The translations under genes and the position numbers were made by a program. From positions 248,001-312,000 of the forward strand of contig NZ_PGGO01000003.1 of assembly GCF_003010955.1 (NCBI RefSeq): a DNA stretch of 64,000 nucleotides, written 5' to 3'. This document shows, piece after piece, positions 57,929 through 64,000 of the stretch. Each line of letters opens with the position of its first letter. The stretch's first letter is position 1. Origin of the DNA: Phyllobacterium brassicacearum. GTDB taxonomy: Bacteria > Pseudomonadota > Alphaproteobacteria > Rhizobiales > Rhizobiaceae. A model generated the notes under the pieces. The model worked only from the letters and a program-made list of their open reading frames with translations, ran no database searches and had not been told where the DNA came from.

Positions 57929-58959
57929 CTAACGAAGACTGATTGGCAACTGGGCCGGATTAGCGATTGCGACGAAAGATCGCCGAAATTCCGAAGGGCT
58001 CTTTCCGGTCCAGCGTCGGCACGCGTGGCTGAAGGCGCTGGGTTGTTGGAAACCAAGCCGCCACGTGATGTCCGACGCTCGAAGGTTTTGTTCGAAATAG
58101 CGTAAGGCGAGATCGCGCCGCATCTGGTCGAGGATTTCTCCAAAGCTCAACCCCTCGGCTGCCAACCGCCGCGCGAATGTCCTTTCGCTGAGGTTAGTTT
58201 TTGCGCGATCGTCCTTGCCTGCGCTTCACCGTGCGGCAGAAGCGGCCTGATGGTGTTCTCAACCTCTGTCCGGAACGCATTACCGCTGGATGCACGTGCA
58301 GCAATCGCCTCGTCGCAACTCTTCACCATCAGATCGTTGAGATACGGGTCATAGCCAAGCAGGGGCAAGTCCATCACGCTTGCGTCGAATCTTATCTCGT
58401 CGACATGGGCGTCGAAGCTGACCTCGCAGCCCAGGAGCTGCTCGATTTTGCGGCCGTCCGCGCGATGATGCATGAATCTTACCGAAAGCGGCACGATCTT
58501 CCTTCCGACAAGCTGCCGGCAGAGCCGTATCAGCGCGACCGCGAAGGACTCCATCAGGTGCCGGTCCATGTGGCGGGGCACGCCGTCATAGAAAAGCCCC
58601 ACCTGGCCGCCCGAGCCTTTGGCGATCCGCAGGTCCAGCGCTTCGTTGGCAATGCGCTCATACCGATCCAGGCGTTTGAGTGCATCGCCCAATCGCTCCG
58701 ATGACGCAGCCACATAGTACAGCATGCCGAGTTTGCGCAAGTCGAAATCCGCTGCAAGAGTAAGCCCGAGCCAGTCGTCCTGAACGACACGAGACACGCG
58801 CTCCAGAAAATCGATCGCCGCTCTGACCTTGATCCGTTTGCGGCTGGCGAGCGCCGCCTCCGGCAAGCCGGACTGCACAAGTAGGGGAGCCGGGTCGATG
58901 CCGCGACGTTCAAGCACTCCAAGCGCCAAGTGAACAGCCAAGCCTATTGACGTCGGCAC
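57929..58959 (-). pseudogene. AraC-family regulator gene with one-base frameshift
   Basis: Residues 1-~255 are the N-terminal ligand part of an OruR/ArgR-like AraC regulator (SIGLAVHLALGVLERRGIDPAPLL, DDWLGLTLAADFDLRKLGMLYYVAASS). At about 58190 one base is missing: without repair the frame ends at 58147 without a DNA-binding domain. The next frame supplies it: LSERTFARRLAAEGLSFGEILDQMRRDLALRYF and ITWRLGFQQPSAFSHACRRWTGKSPSEFRR. Restored, it would be a normal 343-residue protein. Its end meets the DUF4865 remnant within four bases. Confidence 0.8.
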
Positions 58960-59129
58960 CGCCGTTGATCTCCCAAGAATCGTATGGCCGCGTGCTGTGA
59001 AATCATGCCCAACCGGCCAGTGCCCACACTATGAGCGCGATGGCAGCTTAGCGCAACTTTTGTCGCGCGTGTCAAAGCACTTCGACTGGGCCGAGAGGGC
59101 GTGGCGGTCGTCAGTAAACCAAGACCTCA

Positions 59130-59305
59130 TTGGCGTCTTAGCCCAAGACATTGGCAGCCAAACGCAAGCGCGAATTTACTCGAACTGTTAGAGATAGCCC
59201 GCACGGTTGGAAAGGTAAGGCCATTGAGCCGGAGCGATCTGCTCCCCACCAACCAAATGAAGAAGCGAATTCAAGAGAAGCAAGCAGCTTAACCAAGTAC
59301 GGGCC
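59130..59305. repeat. Direct repeat, copy A (~180 bp)
   Basis: This stretch matches 61201-61391 over its length with gaps. Shared blocks are TTGGCAGCCAAACGCAAGCG, CACGGTTGGAAAG, AAGGCCATT, GCGATCTGC, CACCAACCAAATGAAGAAG and AGCAGNTTAAC. Both copies are directly followed by a GC-rich hairpin and then by a gene for an exported protein. Confidence 0.75.
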
Positions 59306-59371
59306 CCTTTTGCGAGGGGGCTCCGCTTGATTGTTGCACTGTCCTCCCTCGCGAGGGGGCCAGTGGAGCAA
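59301..59371. repeat. Two adjacent GC-rich hairpins before the Ser-rich gene
   Basis: GGGCCCC (59301-59307) can pair with GGGGGCTC (59316-59323). A second hairpin lies at 59337-59365: CACTG/CAGTG outer arms around CTCCCTC-GC-GAGGGGG. They fill part of the 480-bp interval between the AraC start and the Ser-rich gene together with repeat A. Related hairpins lie at 60096-60119 and 61388-61407. Role unknown. Confidence 0.6.
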
Positions 59372-59441
59372 TCGTGCTCCGATTAAACATGGACCAACTC
59401 CGAAGGCAAAGAGCCTCCGGACTCCATCGCGAAAGAGAAAT

Positions 59442-60089
59442 GTGTTGAAGAAACTAGTCATCCTTGGCGTGTTGTTCGCCAGCGTATCCGCCCCTGCTCT
59501 CGCTGCTCAGAAATCGAGCTGCCAGCGTAACCTGATGCAGATCTGGTTCAGTGCTCCGTGCTCCGTCGTGAGTCCGGTTTTGAAGGACCGCAGCGATTGG
59601 CGATCCACGCATACACGATCGACCCGTAGCGAATCGCGGTCCGCGAGTGCATCCGCAGCCGATCATGCATCATCGGCCGGCGGCGCAAGTTCCGCCAGCA
59701 ATGCATCCTCAGGCGGCTCAGCGGCCAGCTCGGGCGGCGGTTCAGCGGCCAGCTCCGGCGGCGGTTCAGCGAGTGCTGGCAACGGTAGCGGCCCGACGGG
59801 CGGCTCCCCCTCGGACACGACTGACGTGGCGGACAACGAAACGCCGGACAACGAAACCCCAGCTGGCGGCGATAACACTGACCCGGGTGCTGAGGAAGGC
59901 ACTGGCGAGCAGGGCACCGTTGGAGAAGGCGTTGGTACCGAAGATCCTAACAGCACGAAAGACCGCGACAAGCCCAAGGACGATAATGGGCATGGGAACG
60001 ACCCCGATAACACCGATCCAAGCAATCCTGGCCGAGGCAACGGCGGCCACGGCGCTGACAATGATAACAAGGGCGGCGACAAGAAGTAA
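59442..60089 (+). CDS. Ser/Gly-rich secreted low-complexity protein
   Basis: From the GTG at 59442 (or TTG at 59445) the product has a signal peptide (KKLVILGVLFASVSAPALA) and a 215-residue chain. After a Cys-containing segment (SSCQRNLMQIW) come a Ser/Ala/Gly-repeat region (SSGGSAASSGGGSAASSGGG) and an acidic tail rich in Asn, Asp, Gly and Pro that ends HGADNDNKGGDKK. The composition suggests an unstructured exported or surface-bound protein. No family recognised. It is the first gene after repeat A. Confidence 0.6.
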   Translation: MLKKLVILGVLFASVSAPALAAQKSSCQRNLMQIWFSAPCSVVSPVLKDRSDWRSTHTRSTRSESRSASASAADHASSAGGASSASNASSGGSAASSGGGSAASSGGGSASAGNGSGPTGGSPSDTTDVADNETPDNETPAGGDNTDPGAEEGTGEQGTVGEGVGTEDPNSTKDRDKPKDDNGHGNDPDNTDPSNPGRGNGGHGADNDNKGGDKK

Positions 60090-60137
60090 CAGACAGTGCC
60101 CCTCGAGAGAGGAGCCCACTTTTTGAAGGTAAATTCA

Positions 60138-60254
60138 ATGTGGCATCCTATGAATCGTCGTAGATTCCTCACCATCATGGGGGCACTTTGCGCCGCCTCC
60201 ATGTGGGCCTTCGCAGGGTTTAGTGACTGCATTATGTGGGCGGGCCGATCATGA
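60138..60254 (+). other. Orphan Tat-type N-terminal fragment (38 codons)
   Basis: A short frame with a twin-arginine-like start: MNRRRFLTIMGALCAASMW from the ATG at 60150 (an in-frame ATG lies at 60138). It ends with TGA overlapping the ATG of the ClpP-like gene. It resembles the signal end of a Tat substrate such as ApbE-type proteins, with the rest missing. It may be a leftover of a lost gene. Confidence 0.4.
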
Positions 60255-61119
60255 AAAGAACATTAGCTGCACTAGCGGCGTGTCTAATGTCGACCGTGGC
60301 TCACTCCGGCGAGTTCTTCAGCATTCCCGATACAGGCGCTATCGTCTTCAGTGGTAGTGTCGATCGGGACGACGCAGTTAAACTAGAGGACATCCTAGCT
60401 CAACGTGACAGTCATGGCCATCAAACCAATGCTCTGATTCTCAACAGTCCAGGCGGTCATATTCAGCCAGCTAACAGAATGGCACATATAATCCGCGGTC
60501 GCAGCTTGGACACCGCTGTGGCTCAAGGCGAGGAATGTTCCTCTGCCTGTGTTCTGATGTTCTCAGCGGGCATCACACGTTATGTTAGTCGAGGATCATT
60601 GCTTGGCGCCATAGCGCATCCTCAAGAAAGGCGGGCGAACCCACCAGTTACGAGGATGGCGACACAACGGTCGACGTGGCTCGTGAGATGGCATATTTTG
60701 GTACGCCAGCAAATATTATCGGTGCCATGGTGCTCACCAAATCGGGCGAGATACGTTGGCTCACCACTTCCGAGGTTCAGGGCTAGGTAGAATTCCTGCC
60801 AGATCGACCTGCCCCACAAACAGAGCCAGCCGTTGCACCAGATCCGACTAGATCGGGCAACAACAATTTCATGACCTGCCAGAGCACCACCACTCGGGAC
60901 ACTTACATTGTAACGTGGAGCGGTGGAAAAACGATTCAGGTCGGGAAGCGGACGTTTAACGTAGCAAGCACCCGCCCGGGCAATGACGATCCAAATCAAA
61001 CGGTCGTAAGCGGACGAACGTTGGTCAAGGACGGGAAATTTGCTGCAGTGCTCGGCGGCACGAATCCCAAGATTTTCTTCTGGACCAAGAGGGAGAAAGC
61101 TGAGGACCGGTGCTGGTAA
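60251..61119 (+). pseudogene. Broken secreted ClpP-like protease gene
   Basis: Begins with a signal peptide (KRTLAALAACLMSTVAHSG) and a ClpP/crotonase-like domain of the COG3904 type: TNALILNSPGGHIQPANRMAHIIR, then GEECSSACVLMFSAG, where S and the preceding Cys are the usual catalytic block. At about 60611 one base is missing; the next frame goes on HSASSRKAGEPTSYEDGD and VAREMAYFGTPANIIGAMVLTK. A TAG at 60784-60786 (probably from TGG) interrupts it, and the same frame then gives a further domain (TYIVTWSGGKTIQVGKRTFNV to AEDRCW) and ends at 61119. Two lesions make it a pseudogene. Confidence 0.7.
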
Positions 61120-61200
61120 CAGGTTGAGCTTGATCCAACCATCGCGCAATGCGGCAGCGGTTCGCACCGCGCTAGGTGCCCTGCAATAGGGAAAGACCCT

Positions 61201-61391
61201 TTGGCGTCGTAAAACATAAGATTGGCAGCCAAACGCAAGCGCGAAATTTTTTGGACCGCTAGGGAAAGCCCACACGGTTGGAAAGAAGGCCATTTGGCCT
61301 CGCCGGCGCTCATTTGTGGAATTGAGCGATCTGCCCCCACCAACCAAATGAAGAAGTGAAATCATCAAGCAGATTAACGAAAGCACAGGGC
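61201..61391. repeat. Direct repeat, copy B (~190 bp)
   Basis: Second copy of the element at 59130-59305, same orientation, about 2.07 kb further on. It carries an extra ~28 bases (about 61295-61323). It fills most of the 318-bp interval between the ClpP-like pseudogene and the lipoprotein gene and is followed by a hairpin GGGCCCTC/GAGGAGCC (61388-61407). Confidence 0.75.
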
Positions 61392-61437
61392 CCTCATTCG
61401 AGGAGCCGCGCGCTCGTTTTTTGGAAAGGTCAATAAC

Positions 61438-61782
61438 ATGAAAATTCTTATCAGTGCCGTGATCGGTGCAGGGTTGGTCCTAACTGGATGCCAGACAAAA
61501 CAGATCAGTGAAATGTCGTACAAGGAAGTGCAAAGTTTCGCTTCCATGATCGACAAACGTTGCCGTCCTCAGGTTAGGACGAAAGCTGAATACCAAATGT
61601 GTATCCGCCAAGAAATCACTATGGAGCAAACAAAGAGACATCAGACTCGTCAAGCGATCCGCCAAGGGTTTGCAGCGGCGGCAGAAGGGATGCAAGCTAT
61701 GTCAGATAACTATGCTCGGCAAGCCCAGTCCAATACCCGTATAACCTGCTACACCAGTGGTGCTTATACCAACTGTTATTGA
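61438..61782 (+). CDS. Small lipoprotein of unknown function
   Basis: A 114-residue protein with a lipobox LVLTGC (C18). The mature part has a helical, charged middle (YKEVQSFASMIDKRCRPQVRTK) and a C-terminal TRITCYTSGAYTNCY with Cys residues that may pair. GGAAAGG lies about ten bases before the ATG. It is the gene after repeat B. No family recognised. Confidence 0.7.
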   Translation: MKILISAVIGAGLVLTGCQTKQISEMSYKEVQSFASMIDKRCRPQVRTKAEYQMCIRQEITMEQTKRHQTRQAIRQGFAAAAEGMQAMSDNYARQAQSNTRITCYTSGAYTNCY

Positions 61783-61928
61783 TAGCCGCATCTTCTCCCT
61801 CCGATCGCGAGGACAATTGTCAATAAGCTATTGATTTAGTTTGATAATTGAGAGCACCATGGACGGTATTGGAACCGGCTGATGCTTGCATGGCTATCAT
61901 GACGATCCCTCCTGTCAAAGCATTGATC

Positions 61929-62318
61929 TCAGACCGATTCCAGCATCCGGGTTTCGCCATTGCTGAAAGACCATTCGTCCCGGCTCGCGGTACTGACGAT
62001 GATCATGATATCTTCCGGCCTTACCCCGGGCGATTTGCCGAGCAAAGCTACCAGCCGCTTGTAGAACGCTTTCTTCGTCGCCGTGTCCCGGGGCTTACCC
62101 GTCGTTATCGAGAACACGATAAAATCGTCGGAACGCGGCCCGCCAAAATAATTACGATCGAAGATCAGTTCGTTGGGGCGATGCTGATGAATGGCCTGAA
62201 ACCGGTCGTCCGCCGGTACGTTGAACGCTTCGACCATCGCCTGATGCAAGCCGTCGGAAACAGCTTTCAGATATTCGGGCGATTTTCCTTCGATCAGTGA
62301 AATGCGGGTAAATGGCAT
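61929..62318 (-). CDS. Tautomerase-family protein
   Basis: A 129-residue protein whose chain begins MPFTRISLIEGKSPEYLKAVSDGLHQAM, with the Pro after the initiator Met that is the catalytic base in the tautomerase (4-OT/MSAD) superfamily. The second half has SPGVRPEDIMIIV, typical of the family. AAGGAG precedes the ATG at 62318, which excludes the longer frame. It is divergent from a LysR regulator that probably controls it. In other genomes a DUF4865 gene often follows; here only a remnant exists 4 kb away. Confidence 0.88.
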   Translation of the reverse strand: MPFTRISLIEGKSPEYLKAVSDGLHQAMVEAFNVPADDRFQAIHQHRPNELIFDRNYFGGPRSDDFIVFSITTGKPRDTATKKAFYKRLVALLGKSPGVRPEDIMIIVSTASRDEWSFSNGETRMLESV

Positions 62319-62391
62319 TGGAATTCTCCTTCCAGGGATGCGGTAGTCCAATGAACTTGACGCTGGATTTATAGGCGCGCATAATCATCCC

Positions 62392-62432
62392 GAAAATCAG
62401 AAAATTTTGAAGAAACAGTCCTGAAAATCAGG
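62392..62432. promoter_or_regulatory. Repeated half-sites between the tautomerase and lysR genes
   Basis: GAAAATCAG occurs at 62392-62400 and again in TGAAAATCAGG at 62422-62432, 31 bp apart (about three helical turns). The second lies in an inverted repeat CCTGA-AAA-TCAGG (62420-62432), ten bases before the lysR start. This fits a LysR tetramer site; binding is inference. Confidence 0.5.
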
Positions 62433-62441
62433 ATAATTAAA

Positions 62442-63332
62442 ATGCGACGAATTACATTCGATCTTGATGTACTGCGGACATTTTCCACCGGAATGGAGCT
62501 CGGCAGCTTTGCCAAGGCTGCTGACCGCCTCGGTCGCTCCACTTCCGCTGTGAGTGCGCAGCTGAAGAAACTGGAGCAGCAGGCCGAAACGCCGATCTTT
62601 ATCAAGGCGGGTCGCGGTCTTGCGCTCACCGACGCTGGGGAGACCATGCTCGCTTACGCGCGACGTCTGCTTGACCTCAACGACGAAGCGGCAACTGCGA
62701 TTCACGGCACCGAACTTGAGGGCTGGGTAAGGCTTGGTCTGCAGGAAGATTTCGGCGAGACCATCCTGCCGGAGGTCTTGGGGCAATTCGCGCGTGCACA
62801 TCCGAAAGTGCGGATCGAGGCACGCGTGGCGCGCAATGCGGAGCTGATCGATCGCGTGACGTCGGGCAAGCTCGACTTGGCCCTGGCATGGAGCAGTGGT
62901 GAAGTCACCCCCCATAGCGAGCACGTCGTCGACGTCCCGATGTGCTGGGTCGGACCTGCCGGAGAACCGAAGGAGTGGATAGCATCCGCTGAAGAGCCGC
63001 TGCCACTGGCATCGCTCGAGGCGCCCTGCCTGTTGCGGACTGCCGCAATCAACGCACTTGACCGCGCCGGCATTCCGTGGCGGCTGGCATTCATCAGTCC
63101 AAGTCTGGCGGGATTGTGGGCCGCCACTGCGGCGGGCCTTGGCGTGACCATCCGCACCCCGGTGGGCCTTCCTGCCAGCGTAAAACCTCTTGTGCCCGCA
63201 GACAGTGGATTGCCACAGCTACCGAGCCTTGGATTGGTTCTTCATCGCTCGGAAGCGCAATCCGAACCGGCAACGGCCCGTCTTGCGGCAATCATGCTGC
63301 AAGCGGTGCACAATGCGATACCGGGATTGTAA
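62442..63332 (+). CDS. LysR-family transcriptional regulator
   Basis: A 296-residue regulator. The winged HTH is LRTFSTGMELGSFAKAADRLGRSTSAVSAQLKKLEQQAETPIF (about 10-52), then the linker helix and a substrate-binding domain with WVRLGLQEDFGETILPEVL. It is divergent from the tautomerase gene, with paired half-sites between them. The inducer is unknown. Its stop lies only a few bases from the lpxC stop. Confidence 0.92.
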   Translation: MRRITFDLDVLRTFSTGMELGSFAKAADRLGRSTSAVSAQLKKLEQQAETPIFIKAGRGLALTDAGETMLAYARRLLDLNDEAATAIHGTELEGWVRLGLQEDFGETILPEVLGQFARAHPKVRIEARVARNAELIDRVTSGKLDLALAWSSGEVTPHSEHVVDVPMCWVGPAGEPKEWIASAEEPLPLASLEAPCLLRTAAINALDRAGIPWRLAFISPSLAGLWAATAAGLGVTIRTPVGLPASVKPLVPADSGLPQLPSLGLVLHRSEAQSEPATARLAAIMLQAVHNAIPGL

Positions 63333-63338
63333 CAGGAA

Positions 63339-64000
63339 TTATATCGCCCAAGGCGCAAAGACGGGGGCATTCACCGCGACAAGAGATGCGCCGCGGTTCT
63401 GGCCGCGTTTGCCAGCCATCTCGACAATCTCAAATGCAGTATGATCCGACAAGAGCGCACGAAGCACCGCCGCATTCAGCCGATGACCGCCGCGATAGGA
63501 GCGAAAACACCCGATGAACGGCGCTCCCGCTAACGCAAGATCGCCAATCGCATCCAGTGTCTTGTGGCGGACAAACTCGTCCTTGAAGCGCAGGCCACCG
63601 GGATTGATGACCGAATGGTCATCGCCGATGACCAGGGAGTTGTCCAGTGACGAGCCGAGCGCAAGGCCGGCGGCCCAGAGCTTTTCGACGTCGCGCATGA
63701 AACCGAACGTGCGCGCGCGCGAAATTTCTTTGCGGAAGATCGTCTCGTCCATGTCTCCGGCGAATTTCTGTCGACCGATAACCGGCGTCTCGAAATCGAT
63801 CTCGACTTCGTATCGTGTTCCGTCATAGGGACGGAATTCCGCCCACGAGGCACCAGCCTCGATGCGCGATGTTTTGAGGATGCGAATGAAACGGCGCTTT
63901 GCGGCCTGACGGACGAAACCGGCCTGTTCGAAAGCATCCAGGAATGCGGCGGAGGTTCCATCAAGAATGGGTACTTCCGGGCCATCGATCTCTATAACCA
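63339..64000 (-). CDS. lpxC: UDP-3-O-acyl-N-acetylglucosamine deacetylase LpxC (5' part cut by window edge)
   Basis: LpxC is the zinc enzyme of the committed step of lipid A synthesis. The window holds about 220 C-terminal codons without interruption. They contain PEVPILDGTSAAF, EISRARTFGF, and the HKTLDAIGD motif with a zinc His and Asp and a catalytic Asp. The first part with the other His ligand lies beyond base 64000. lpxC normally stands next to bamD in this lineage; here about 6 kb of other genes separates them. Confidence 0.95.
   Translation of the reverse strand, partial: VIEIDGPEVPILDGTSAAFLDAFEQAGFVRQAAKRRFIRILKTSRIEAGASWAEFRPYDGTRYEVEIDFETPVIGRQKFAGDMDETIFRKEISRARTFGFMRDVEKLWAAGLALGSSLDNSLVIGDDHSVINPGGLRFKDEFVRHKTLDAIGDLALAGAPFIGCFRSYRGGHRLNAAVLRALLSDHTAFEIVEMAGKRGQNRGASLVAVNAPVFAPWAI

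Noticed and set aside
58201-58704. A 167-codon plus-strand frame
   Set aside because: It is antisense to the AraC gene and has no recognisable domain.
59690-59780. Short regular repeats that could suggest a CRISPR-like array
   Set aside because: They are in-frame repeats encoding Ser/Ala/Gly runs; there are no unique spacers and no cas genes.
61848-62300. A 150-codon plus-strand frame
   Set aside because: It is antisense to the tautomerase gene, which has a good ribosome site and the catalytic Pro.

Overview
The window looks like chromosomal DNA of an alphaproteobacterium of the Rhizobiales, most likely a Phyllobacteriaceae/Brucellaceae-type genome. Three things point there. The gene order thyA-folA-hflK-hflC-DUF2065-degP is typical of the group, and so is the lpxC / bamD-recN-ligA block. 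A circularly permuted two-piece tmRNA carries the alphaproteobacterial tag ANDNYAEARLAA. Several rhizobial small families are present (SspB-alpha, DUF4169, DUF2853, DUF2065). No rRNA, tRNA, CRISPR array, transposase or integrase was found. Taxonomy and family assignments are from memory of the families, not from a search.

Layout. 1-9.7 kb (minus strand): kup (cut by the window edge), pdxJ, an alpha/beta hydrolase with an Asp nucleophile, a RecD2-like helicase, a cobalt-type nitrile hydratase operon (alpha, beta, activator, secreted protein) behind a LysE exporter, and ilvB-ilvN behind a 16-residue Val/Leu/Ile leader peptide and attenuator. 9.9-19.6 kb: a HerA-like ATPase, miaA, serB, then the degP/DUF2065/hflCK/folA/thyA block and DUF2853. 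19.8-26.2 kb: permuted ssrA, an ArsR-AHSA1-DUF899 cassette, a Bcr-type exporter with a divergent TetR regulator and palindromic operator, sspB-DUF4169-RHH, and a VOC protein. 26.3-45.1 kb: a giant AsmA protein, an FAD-linked D-lactate/glycolate-type dehydrogenase, DUF2185, a secreted protein, a dienelactone hydrolase, an EamA exporter divergent from an Lrp regulator, a membrane PQQ dehydrogenase, uvrD/pcrA, an amidase (frameshifted SH3 end), creA, a hexapeptide acyltransferase and SCO1. 45.1-57.2 kb: prmA, aminopeptidase P, azlCD, a cupin, DUF2461, ligA, recN and bamD.

Two intervals look accessory. Between ligA and recN (52.6-54.6 kb) lies an AT-richer cassette: a Mu gpF-like (MuF) domain protein faces two tandem copies of a small membrane protein, the second copy broken. 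Between bamD and lpxC (57.2-63.3 kb) lies about 6 kb not expected there. It holds a LysR regulator divergent from a tautomerase, a DUF4865 remnant, a frameshifted AraC gene, a Ser/Gly-rich secreted protein, a broken ClpP-like secreted protease, a small lipoprotein, and two diverged ~180-bp direct repeats that each precede a secreted-protein gene.

Functional links: ssrA and sspB supply the two halves of tagged-protein delivery to ClpXP. HflKC and DegP act in envelope quality control. BamD, LpxC and possibly AsmA serve the outer membrane. LigA, RecN, UvrD, the RecD2-like helicase and HerA serve DNA maintenance. Six genes carry frameshifts, and every one is consistent with loss of a single base. 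Two of these also carry an in-frame TAG, so at least those two look like true pseudogenes; the rest could be decay or consensus errors.
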